Assembly: GCA_035504075.1 (NCBI GenBank)
Contig: DATJSO010000041.1
Span: forward strand, 1-12,865
DNA from: DATARH01 sp035504075
GTDB lineage: Bacteria > Pseudomonadota > Alphaproteobacteria > ATCC43930 > CGMCC-115725
Direction of reading: 5' to 3'
Length of the DNA: 12,865 bases
The translations under genes and the position numbers were made by a program. Within the stretch, counting starts at the first letter, position 1. Each line of letters starts with the position of its first letter. Shown piece after piece: positions 7,028 through 12,865 of this stretch. The notes beneath the pieces were generated by a model. The model did not search any database. It was not told the DNA's origin and was given only the letters and a program-made list of their open reading frames with translations.

Positions 7028-7141
7028 GCCGCCATCGTCGCGCGCGGCACGGCCTCGGTCCAGGACCCTGACCGCACCCGCAGCACCCGACGATTTTGGC
7101 CGCCGCCGCACCGCGCGGCGCGCGCAGCGGCCGAGAATCGG

Positions 7142-8422
7142 TCAGACAGTCTGCAGAATTTTGTCCGTCGTGATGTCGGGCGCCATGATCCCATGCCAGT
7201 CGGCATCGGCCGGCAACACCTCTTCGCCGGCGCGGATGTGATAATAGCTGGCGCCGGTACCGGCAGGGCTGCCGCCTTCTTCGACCGCCCTCACTGCTTG
7301 GCGCAACATGCGCCGCGCCTGGCCGATCGCCTTGTCCGCCGGTCCGAGGTGTTCCTTCGAGCGGTCGACGATCGGCCCCATGCTCTCCTGCAGCGCGCGA
7401 TCCTGCTGGTTGATGCCGTCGATGCCGGTATAGCTCTCGGTGCGCTGCACCTCGCGATTGAGACCATAATTGTTCGAGCGGTTCTGCTTCGACCGGAACG
7501 TCTTCGGGTCGACAAAATCGGGGCCGTTGCCGATGCCGCGCTCGCGCCGATCCTCTTCGGTCAGCGCCGCGTCGCTCGTCGAGTACATCCAGTTGTAGAC
7601 CATGCAGTTATAGTCATCCATCGGCACCCAGATGTGGCCGGCGTCGCACGGCAGACCCGACTCCGAGCGCGACGGGCGGATCTGGTGGAACGGCATGACG
7701 AAATGATAGGTGCGGATATGCACGTCTGCGTCGCCGAGCGGCCGGATGCCGGCATAGAGATAGCCGTAATCGGTGACATCGACGACGAGCTTCGGCGCCC
7801 TGCCGCGAACGAACGGGCTGGACGGCTTGATGCCGCCGCGCGTCGAGTTGTCGGTCAGGAGGCGGTGCAGGATCGGCGCATGCGAAGTGTCGATGCCGCC
7901 TTCCAGCGCCTGCAACCAGTTGCACTCCTCGATGACCTTGGAGACGTGGCGGCGCTGCTGCGGCACTTGCGTCCAGGCGAATTTCGGGGCGGGCGGCATC
8001 TTGTCGGCCGGGCCGAGATAGGCCCAGACCAGCCCGCCCAACTCGACCGTCGGATAGGCGGTGAGGTGGATGTGCTGCTTGAACTGGTGCTCCGCCGGCT
8101 CATTGAGCTGATCGACGCAGTTGCCTTCGACGTCGAATTTCCAGCCGTGATAGACGCAGCGCAGGCCGCATTCCTCGTTGCGACCGAAATAGAGCGAGAC
8201 GCGGCGGTGCGGGCAGAACTCATCGACGAGGCCGATGCGCCCGTCGCTGTCGCGGAACGCGACGAGGTCTTCGCCGAGCAGCCGGACGCGCACCGGCGGA
8301 CAGTCGGGCTCGGCGATCTCCGACGATAGGCAGGCCGGGATCCAATATCGCCGCATCGCGTTGCCCATCGGGGTGCCAAGGCTGACGCGGGTGATCAGTT
8401 CGTTCTCTTTCGGTGGCAGCAT
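7142..8422 (-). CDS. Rieske aromatic-ring oxygenase, phthalate-4,5-dioxygenase type
   Basis: This is the terminal oxygenase (alpha) component of a Rieske non-haem iron system, which adds oxygen to an aromatic or related ring using electrons from a separate reductase. ATG at 8422 has AGGAG seven bases upstream and gives 426 residues starting MLPPKENELITRV, closely like phthalate 4,5-dioxygenase large subunits. The [2Fe-2S] cluster ligands are C70-x-H72 and C89-x2-H92 in FCPHRR and LRCVYHGWKFD. The mononuclear iron site is visible as D178-T-S-H181-x4-H186 after the NWLQALEGG helix. The family also includes demethylases and chlorobenzoate dioxygenases, so the substrate is open. A ring-cleavage dioxygenase gene lies just upstream on the same strand; no ferredoxin or reductase gene is in the window, so electrons must come from elsewhere. 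Confidence 0.9.
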   Translation of the reverse strand: MLPPKENELITRVSLGTPMGNAMRRYWIPACLSSEIAEPDCPPVRVRLLGEDLVAFRDSDGRIGLVDEFCPHRRVSLYFGRNEECGLRCVYHGWKFDVEGNCVDQLNEPAEHQFKQHIHLTAYPTVELGGLVWAYLGPADKMPPAPKFAWTQVPQQRRHVSKVIEECNWLQALEGGIDTSHAPILHRLLTDNSTRGGIKPSSPFVRGRAPKLVVDVTDYGYLYAGIRPLGDADVHIRTYHFVMPFHQIRPSRSESGLPCDAGHIWVPMDDYNCMVYNWMYSTSDAALTEEDRRERGIGNGPDFVDPKTFRSKQNRSNNYGLNREVQRTESYTGIDGINQQDRALQESMGPIVDRSKEHLGPADKAIGQARRMLRQAVRAVEEGGSPAGTGASYYHIRAGEEVLPADADWHGIMAPDITTDKILQTV

Positions 8423-8484
8423 CAGACGGCTCCTCGCTTGCTCGGCTTTCATCAACATAAGCCCAATGCCGGGCAAACGGGAGG

Positions 8485-8514
8485 GGTTTTGGGTTCCGCC
8501 CGCCCCGCAAAACC
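8485..8514. repeat. Inverted repeat between the two dioxygenase genes
   Basis: GGTTTTG (8485-8491) pairs with CAAAACC (8508-8514) across a 16-base GC-rich loop. It sits in the 163-base gap between the ring-cleavage and Rieske genes. No T-run follows on the minus strand, so partial termination, processing or a binding site are all possible. Confidence 0.4.
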
Positions 8515-8585
8515 GTCATGGCGGGAGTGTTGTCCGCTCACGAAGACATGCGCGACGGCCTGGTCGAGCGGGGTGCGGCCGCGGC

Positions 8586-8969
8586 TCAGGCGGCCGGCAG
8601 CTGTCCGGCCCGCGCGTGTGGCAGGGTGTGCAGCTTCAAGGGCACCGGGGTGCCGAGCCAGATCGCGTAATCGCTGTGGTCGAGCACGGCGTCGTCGGTC
8701 AACGGATGCACCAGCACGTCGAGATCGCCGCGGTTCAGCATCAGGTACGGCACGACGCGCTCGAACTGATCGCCCTCGAAAATGACGAGCACATTCGAGA
8801 TCGGGTGCGGCCCGCGCAGTTCGTCACGAAACCCGACAATTTCGACGCTGAACTCGGCCTCGATGGCGGCGCACAGGCGCTCGGCGACGCCGCGCGTCGA
8901 TTTGACCTCATAGTAGATATGCGCGTGATAGCCGCGGTTATCGACGGACTCGACAGTTTTCCCGGTCAT
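8586..8969 (-). CDS. DOPA 4,5-dioxygenase-family protein
   Basis: This 127-residue protein belongs to the small DOPA-dioxygenase family (Pfam DOPA_dioxygen), whose members open catechol-type rings next to the hydroxyls with iron. Family signatures are the opening YHAHIYYEVKS (H15, H17), the central GPHPISN, and the C-terminal block VLVHPLTDDAVLDHSDYAIWLG, rich in likely metal-binding or catalytic histidines. ATG at 8969 follows GGGAGG by six bases. The native substrate of bacterial members is mostly unknown; DOPA itself is not implied. It lies upstream of the Rieske oxygenase on the same strand, 163 bases away, so hydroxylation and ring cleavage may act on one substrate. A small hydrophobic ORF precedes it. 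Confidence 0.85.
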   Translation of the reverse strand: MTGKTVESVDNRGYHAHIYYEVKSTRGVAERLCAAIEAEFSVEIVGFRDELRGPHPISNVLVIFEGDQFERVVPYLMLNRGDLDVLVHPLTDDAVLDHSDYAIWLGTPVPLKLHTLPHARAGQLPAA

Positions 8970-9032
8970 CTCGGCCCTCCCGGACGCGCCCTCGCATGCG
9001 ACATCCTCGCACAGCGCGCCGGGATTTTCCTA

Positions 9033-9057
9033 CCGCCGCGTCGTCCGGCCGCGGCGG
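9033..9057 (-). promoter_or_regulatory. Hairpin between small ORF and dioxygenase gene
   Basis: Perfect 8-bp arms CCGCCGCG (9033-9040) and CGCGGCGG (9050-9057) enclose nine bases. In minus-strand transcription it starts six bases after the small ORF stop and lies 63 bases before the dioxygenase ATG. The arrangement recalls a leader ORF followed by a control hairpin, but no competing structure or T-run was identified. Confidence 0.4.
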
Positions 9058-9063
9058 CGTGCG

Positions 9064-9153
9064 TCAATGAGCAGGGCGCGGGCGCAGCGCGATGCGGATT
9101 GCCAATGCGACGGCGAGGCCGAGCACGATCGGGGTCAACAGGGCTTTGAGCAT
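9064..9153 (-). CDS. Small single-pass membrane peptide, 29 aa
   Basis: A minus-strand ATG at 9153 is preceded by AGGAGGTGA, a near-perfect Shine-Dalgarno match with five bases between AGGAGG and the ATG, the best ribosome binding site in the window. The 29-residue product starts MLKALLTPIVLGLAVALAIR and then turns basic (IALRPRPAH). It is a short lysine-bearing start, about 17-20 hydrophobic residues able to span the membrane, and an arginine-rich tail. No homologue is recognised. The dioxygenase gene starts 94 bases downstream on the same strand, so it could be the first gene of that transcript or a translated leader. The start signal is strong; whether the peptide has a function is not known. 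Confidence 0.6.
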   Translation of the reverse strand: MLKALLTPIVLGLAVALAIRIALRPRPAH

Positions 9154-9190
9154 CGTCACCTCCTGCGAGGGCGAAACACGGCCGCTGCGC

Positions 9191-9220
9191 GCCGGGTTCC
9201 CGGCCGGTCGCCGCCGGCCG
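9191..9220. promoter_or_regulatory. Palindromes in divergent spacer
   Basis: GCCGGGTTCCCGGC (9191-9204) is a perfect palindrome, and CGGCCGG (9201-9207) pairs with CCGGCCG (9214-9220). They lie between the small minus-strand ORF and the DUF1993 gene, where a regulator of either could bind. GC-rich palindromes arise easily by chance in DNA like this. Confidence 0.3.
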
Positions 9221-9313
9221 ATCGGCACCGTTGCGGGCGCCCTTCCCGCCCTCCGCCGCAGCGGTTAAAATCGCGCCGGCGAAACGCCATCAGCCTTTAA
9301 GGGAGAAACTCGC

Positions 9314-9823
9314 ATGGCCGTCACACTCCATTCCGGCTTCGTGCCTGTCTGCCTGCAGCTGCTCGCCGGTCTCAAGACCGTGCTGCAGAAGAGCGAAGAG
9401 CACGCCACCGCGCAGAAATGGGACGCCGCAACGGTCCTCAATCTGCGCCTCTATCCCGACATGTTTACGCTCGAGCGCCAGGTGCGGCAGGTGTGCACGC
9501 ATTCGATGGCCGCCGGCCGGGTCGCCGGCGTGACACTGCCGACGCTGCCGGACCAGGACAACAGCTGGGCCGAGATGCAGTCGCGCATCGACAAGACGAT
9601 CGACTTTCTGAAAGGCCTCAATGCCGCTCAATTCGCCGGCAAGGACGACAGCGACGTGACGTTCCCGATGGGCGGCCAGCAGCGCACGATGAAATGCCAG
9701 AGCTACCTCTATCATTTCGCGATGCTGCAGGTGCAGTTCCACGCGACGACGGCGTACGACATCCTGCGCCACGTCGGCGTCAACATCGGCAAGCGCGACT
9801 ATCTCGGGCCGATGCCGTCATAA
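9314..9823 (+). CDS. DUF1993 domain protein
   Basis: This 169-residue cytoplasmic protein matches the DUF1993 family throughout. Its signatures are the N-terminal VPVCLQLLAGLKTVLQK, the central LRLYPDMFTLERQVRQVCT, AEMQSRIDKTIDFLKGL, and the C-terminal YHFAMLQVQFHATTAYDILRH (a histidine-bearing helix) followed by GVNIGKRDYLG. The fold is predicted to be a helical bundle like the DinB/YfiT superfamily, but no enzymatic role is established. GGGAGA (9301-9306) lies seven bases before the ATG. It is transcribed alone: a divergent small ORF lies upstream and a strong intrinsic terminator follows 46 bases after the stop. Confidence 0.9.
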   Translation: MAVTLHSGFVPVCLQLLAGLKTVLQKSEEHATAQKWDAATVLNLRLYPDMFTLERQVRQVCTHSMAAGRVAGVTLPTLPDQDNSWAEMQSRIDKTIDFLKGLNAAQFAGKDDSDVTFPMGGQQRTMKCQSYLYHFAMLQVQFHATTAYDILRHVGVNIGKRDYLGPMPS

Positions 9824-9869
9824 TTCGCCCAAATACGGTCATAATCGGTTAAGTATCGCGCGCTAGTCT

Positions 9870-9902
9870 GAATGCCCTCGGCGGTCGCCGCCGGGGGCAT
9901 TC
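9870..9902 (+). terminator. Strong intrinsic terminator after DUF1993 gene
   Basis: A 15-bp stem (GAATGCCCTCGGCGG against CCGCCGGGGGCATTC, one T-G pair) closes a three-base TCG loop and is followed by TCGCTTTG, moderately T-rich. This is the most stable hairpin seen in the window. It overlaps an in-frame ATG at 9872 and thereby argues that the prenyltransferase gene starts further downstream. Confidence 0.75.
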
Positions 9903-10021
9903 TCGCTTTGATCCGCACAGCGCGCAGCATTTTGGCAAATCCGGCACAACCGAGCGAGATCGCGAGCGCCGCGAGCATCCCGCGCAGCGCCGTCGAGCGG
10001 CCGCGCCGGCGCGACGGGCTT

Positions 10022-10804
10022 GTGAAATGGGCGATGCGGCCGCTCTACCGGCTGTACGAGCATCGCCTGCGCCGGCAGGTGGACGGCGGCGATATGCCGC
10101 TCCACATCGGCATCATCCTTGATGGCAACCGGCGCTGGGGCGCCCGCCGCGGCTTGCGCGACCCGTGTGAAATCTATGCGCTCGGCGCCAGCAAGCTCGA
10201 CGACGTGCTGGACTGGTGCAGCGAACTCGGCGTCCCGGCGGTCACGTTGTGGGTGTTCTCCACCGACAATCTGCACCGGCCGATCGAACAGGTGTCGGGG
10301 CTGCTTGAGGCGATCGAAGGCAAGATCAGAACGCTGGCCGATCATCCGACCGTACACCATCGCCGGGTGCGGGTGCGCGCGATCGGCAAGCTCGACTCGC
10401 TGCCGGCCTCGCTCGTCGCGGCGCTCGCCACCGCCGGCGAGGCGACCGCCGCGTATGACGGCATGCTGCTGACGATCGCGGTCGCCTATGGCGGGCGCGA
10501 CGAGATCGTCGATGCGGTGCGCGCGCTCGTCGCCGAACAGGCGCAGCGCGGCCTGGGCACCGAGGAGACGGTCGCCGAGATCACGCGCGACGGCATCGCC
10601 CGCCACCTGTACATGGCCGGCTCGCCCGACCCGGATCTGATCATCCGCACCAGCGGCGAGGTGCGGCTTTCCGGCTTTCTGCTGTGGCAAAGCGCCTACA
10701 GCGAATTCTATTTTTGCGACGTGCCGTGGCCGGCCTTTCGCAAAATCGACTTTCTGCGGGCGGTGCGCGCCTATCAGCAGCGCCACCGTCGCTACGGCCG
10801 GTGA
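10022..10804 (+). CDS. uppS: Cis-prenyltransferase (isoprenyl diphosphate synthase)
   Basis: It condenses isopentenyl diphosphate in cis onto an allylic primer; ordinary UppS makes the C55 carrier for cell-wall synthesis. Motifs are HIGIILDGNRRW (catalytic D34, counting from 10022), STDNLHRP, AVAYGGRDEI and PDPDLIIRTSGE. The long match SGFLLWQSAYSEFYF, the ending FLRAVRAYQQRHRRYGR and the opening PLYRLYEHRLRRQ resemble the mycobacterial short-chain Z-farnesyl diphosphate synthase (Rv1086 type) more than E. coli UppS, so the product length is uncertain. The start is also uncertain: GTG 10022 (260 residues) or ATG 10031 fit the family length, both with weak ribosome sites, whereas ATG 9872 lies inside a terminator stem. 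The usual neighbours frr, cdsA, dxr and rseP are absent. Confidence 0.88.
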   Translation: MKWAMRPLYRLYEHRLRRQVDGGDMPLHIGIILDGNRRWGARRGLRDPCEIYALGASKLDDVLDWCSELGVPAVTLWVFSTDNLHRPIEQVSGLLEAIEGKIRTLADHPTVHHRRVRVRAIGKLDSLPASLVAALATAGEATAAYDGMLLTIAVAYGGRDEIVDAVRALVAEQAQRGLGTEETVAEITRDGIARHLYMAGSPDPDLIIRTSGEVRLSGFLLWQSAYSEFYFCDVPWPAFRKIDFLRAVRAYQQRHRRYGR

Positions 10805-10814
10805 CGCGGCGGGG

Positions 10815-10830
10815 CCCGGCCGGCGCCGGG
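10815..10830. terminator. Hairpin between convergent uppS and korB
   Basis: CCCGGC (10815-10820) pairs with GCCGGG (10825-10830) around CGGC in the 38-base gap between the convergent stop codons. It is GC-rich without a T-run, so bidirectional termination is plausible but unproven. Confidence 0.4.
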
Positions 10831-10842
10831 ACGACGACCGCG

Positions 10843-11898
10843 CTATCGATGCGCCGCGTTGTAGCGGGCAAGCGCGTCGGGGCCTGGGCAGAGGTCCGTT
10901 TCGCCGAGCGCGTTGAGCGGCGTCTCGACCGTGTCGAGGAATTGGTGCAGGTCGCCGTGATCGGGTTCGACAAACAGCAGGCCGGTCACGACTTCGCCGA
11001 GCGCATGGCGCTGCTGCAGGTAGGTCAGCGCCGCCACCCGGTCGGTCGGGTCGTAGTCGGGTTCGAGCTTGCGCAGGCGCAGGATCGAGCCGTCGTGCTG
11101 CACGACGGTTTCGAGCGCGCCGGGCGCGTAATCGGCCGTGATCGCTTCGCGCTCGATCATGAAATCGAGCTGGTTGACCATCTCGTTATGAGCCCGCACA
11201 TAATCGAAGCTCTTCGTCGATTCCGGGTTGTTGTTGAATGCGACGCATGGCGAGATGACGTCGAGAAAGGCAGCGCCCTTGTGCTGGATCGCGGCCTTGA
11301 TCAGCGGCACCAACTGCTGTTTGTCGCCGGAGAAGCTGCGGGCGACAAACGAGGCGCCGAGCTGCAGCGCCATGCCGACGAGGTCGATCGGCGCGTCGGT
11401 ATTGACGGCGCCGCGCCGCGCCTTCGATCCCTTGTCGGCGGTCGCCGAGAACTGCCCCTTGGTCAACCCGTAAACGCCGTTATTTTCGACGATATAGAGC
11501 ATATCGACGCCGCGGCGGATGCAATGGGCGAACTGCCCAAGCCCGATCGAGGCCGAGTCGCCATCGCCCGACACGCCGAGATAGATCAGGTCGCGATTGG
11601 CAAGGTTGGCGCCGGTCAAGACGCTCGGCATGCGGCCGTGCACACTGTTGAAGCCGTGCGACTGGCCGAGGAAGTAGGTCGGCGTTTTCGACGAGCAGCC
11701 GATGCCGGACAATTTGGCGATGCGGTGCGGCGGCAGCGCCAATTCGAAACAGGCCTGGATGATCGCGCCGCTGATCGAATCGTGGCCGCAGCCGGCGCAC
11801 AGCGTCGACACCGAGCCCTCATAATCGCGGTGTGTATAGCCGAGCGCGTTGATCGGCAGTTTCGGGTGGTGCAGCTTCGGCTTGGCGATGTAGGTCAT
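10843..11898 (-). CDS. korB: 2-oxoacid:ferredoxin oxidoreductase subunit beta
   Basis: The beta subunit binds thiamine diphosphate and a [4Fe-4S] cluster and, with KorA, converts a 2-oxoacid (typically 2-oxoglutarate) plus CoA to acyl-CoA, CO2 and reduced ferredoxin. The TPP motif runs from GDGD (111-114) to ENNGVYGLTKGQ (NN 139-140). Cluster ligands are visible as C34-x2-C37 (LCAGCGHD), C68 (GIGCSSKTPTYF) and C218 (ISPCVAFNN). The HGR motif is at 87-89. At 351 residues it matches the two-subunit KorAB form known from mycobacteria and other aerobes. Its ATG overlaps the korA stop codon by one base (TGATG), indicating translational coupling. It converges on the prenyltransferase gene. Confidence 0.93.
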   Translation of the reverse strand: MTYIAKPKLHHPKLPINALGYTHRDYEGSVSTLCAGCGHDSISGAIIQACFELALPPHRIAKLSGIGCSSKTPTYFLGQSHGFNSVHGRMPSVLTGANLANRDLIYLGVSGDGDSASIGLGQFAHCIRRGVDMLYIVENNGVYGLTKGQFSATADKGSKARRGAVNTDAPIDLVGMALQLGASFVARSFSGDKQQLVPLIKAAIQHKGAAFLDVISPCVAFNNNPESTKSFDYVRAHNEMVNQLDFMIEREAITADYAPGALETVVQHDGSILRLRKLEPDYDPTDRVAALTYLQQRHALGEVVTGLLFVEPDHGDLHQFLDTVETPLNALGETDLCPGPDALARYNAAHR

Positions 11899-12865
11899 CA
11901 GGGACGTGCCTTGCGCAGCGGAGCCAGCGTGACGACGGCGAGCATGTCGCCGACCGCCTTGACGATGAAACGGGCGGTAACCGGCGTGCCGTCATAGTGC
12001 AGGATCGGCACGAGCCGGGCCGGATCGATCTCCAACTCGGTCGTGAGCAGCGTGCGCATCTGCGCGTCGCGGTTCTGCTCGACGACAAAGACGCGCTCGT
12101 GGCCGGAGATGAAATCGACGACGTCGTCGTGGAACGGAAAGGCGCGGATGCGCAGCGTGTCGAGGTGGATGCCGCGCGCCTCCAGCGCCGCCAGCGCTTC
12201 TTCCATTGCCAAGGACGACGAGCCGAAATAGATGGCGCCGTATTTCGTCGCCTCTTTCGCCTCGCGCTTGACCGGCCGCGGCACCAGGCCCTTGGCGGTT
12301 TCGAACTTGCGCAGCAGCCGCTGCATGTTGTCAACGTAATCCGGCCCTTCTTCGCTGTAGCGCGCGTAGCGGTCCTTCGTCGTGCCGCGAGTGAAATAGG
12401 CGCCGCGCGAGGGGTGCGTGCCGGGCAATGTGCGATAGGGGATGCCGTCGCCATCGACATCGAGGTAGCGGCCGAAATTCTTCCCGGCCTCCAATTCCTC
12501 ATAGGTCATGACCTTGCCGCGGTCGTATGAGCGCGCCGGGTCCCACCGCAGCGGCGGGACGAGCCAGTCGTTCATGCCGATATCGAGGTCCATCATGACG
12601 AAAACCGGCGTCTGCAGCCGGTCGGCAAGGTCGAGCGCGTCGGCGGCAAACGTGAAACTCTCGTTCGGATCCTGCGGGAACAGCAATACGTGTTTCGTGT
12701 CGCCGTGCGAGGCATAGGCCGCCGAGATGATGTCGGCCTGCTGCGTCCTCGTCGGCATGCCGGTCGAGGGGCTGCCGCGCTGGATGTCGAAGATGACGGC
12801 CGGGATCTCGGCGAAATAGGCGAGACCGATGAATTCCTGCATCAGCGAGATACCGGGGCCGGAGG
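11898..12865 (-). CDS. korA: 2-oxoacid:ferredoxin oxidoreductase subunit alpha, 5' end outside window
   Basis: The frame is open to the right edge, so about 321 C-terminal codons are present and the true start lies beyond it. The visible part begins in the pyruvate:ferredoxin-oxidoreductase-like alpha domain with SGPGISLMQEFIGLAYFAE and IQRGSPSTGMPTRTQQADI, hallmark sequence of KorA. It continues through VFVMMDLDIGMNDW to the domain around VFVVEQNRDAQMRTLL. In two-subunit enzymes a gamma domain usually precedes this region and should lie outside the window. Together with korB it supplies reduced ferredoxin or runs an alternative to 2-oxoglutarate dehydrogenase. The stop codon overlaps the korB ATG. 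No truncation within the visible part. Confidence 0.93.
   Translation of the reverse strand, partial: SGPGISLMQEFIGLAYFAEIPAVIFDIQRGSPSTGMPTRTQQADIISAAYASHGDTKHVLLFPQDPNESFTFAADALDLADRLQTPVFVMMDLDIGMNDWLVPPLRWDPARSYDRGKVMTYEELEAGKNFGRYLDVDGDGIPYRTLPGTHPSRGAYFTRGTTKDRYARYSEEGPDYVDNMQRLLRKFETAKGLVPRPVKREAKEATKYGAIYFGSSSLAMEEALAALEARGIHLDTLRIRAFPFHDDVVDFISGHERVFVVEQNRDAQMRTLLTTELEIDPARLVPILHYDGTPVTARFIVKAVGDMLAVVTLAPLRKARP

Noticed and set aside
7028..7141. 114-base gap between the Rieske gene and recJ
   Set aside because: Searched for a small gene, terminator or repeat on both strands; nothing convincing was found.
7013..8329. 438-codon plus-strand frame opposite the Rieske gene
   Set aside because: Antisense shadow; the Rieske cluster and iron-site motifs on the other strand are decisive.
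4692..8432. Same AGGAGCCGTC leader before the carbamoylase and Rieske genes
   Set aside because: The shared string is mostly the ribosome binding site itself; without further similarity around it, coincidence is the simplest reading.
10684..11997. 437-codon plus-strand frame opposite korB
   Set aside because: Antisense shadow overlapping the certain korB gene and the end of uppS.

Overview
The window is GC-rich bacterial DNA from what is most likely an alphaproteobacterium. The evidence is the sequence character of RecJ, AmtB and the OmpL-like porin, Gram-negative outer-membrane signals, and an interspersed palindromic repeat (about 3648-3722) of a kind common between genes in Hyphomicrobiales and Rhodospirillales. 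I cannot name a genus. No rRNA, tRNA, CRISPR array, insertion sequence or phage gene was seen.

Layout, left to right. A truncated secreted protein of unknown function reads off the left edge on the minus strand (1-230). A 398-base gap follows; it carries a good sigma-54 (-24/-12) promoter match in front of amtB, an ammonium transporter (629-1981, +). A stem-loop and a promoter-like region with a strong 24-bp inverted repeat separate amtB from a proline-rich outer-membrane BBP2/OmpL-type porin (2276-3604, +). Next come the mosaic palindromic repeat, an N-carbamoyl-D-amino-acid hydrolase (minus) and a divergent HIT-family hydrolase (plus). The HIT gene converges on recJ (minus), and the two stop codons flank or sit in one hairpin.

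The central minus-strand block reads, in transcription order: a 29-codon hydrophobic small ORF with a near-perfect ribosome binding site (9153-9064), a hairpin, a DOPA-4,5-dioxygenase-family ring-cleavage enzyme (8969-8586), another hairpin, and a Rieske ring-hydroxylating oxygenase of the phthalate-4,5-dioxygenase type (8422-7142). Hydroxylation followed by ring cleavage is a plausible two-step module, but no reductase or dehydrogenase gene accompanies it here.

To the right are a DUF1993 protein (+) ending in a very strong intrinsic terminator, and a cis-prenyltransferase (+) that looks closer to the mycobacterial short-chain type than to ordinary UppS. Last is korA-korB (minus), a 2-oxoacid:ferredoxin oxidoreductase pair overlapping by one base, with korA running off the right edge.

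Most genes are housekeeping or common accessory types. The least ordinary items are the hydrophobic small ORF and hairpin ahead of the dioxygenase pair, the actinobacterial-looking prenyltransferase outside its usual gene context, and the predicted nitrogen control of an amtB that has no adjacent glnK.
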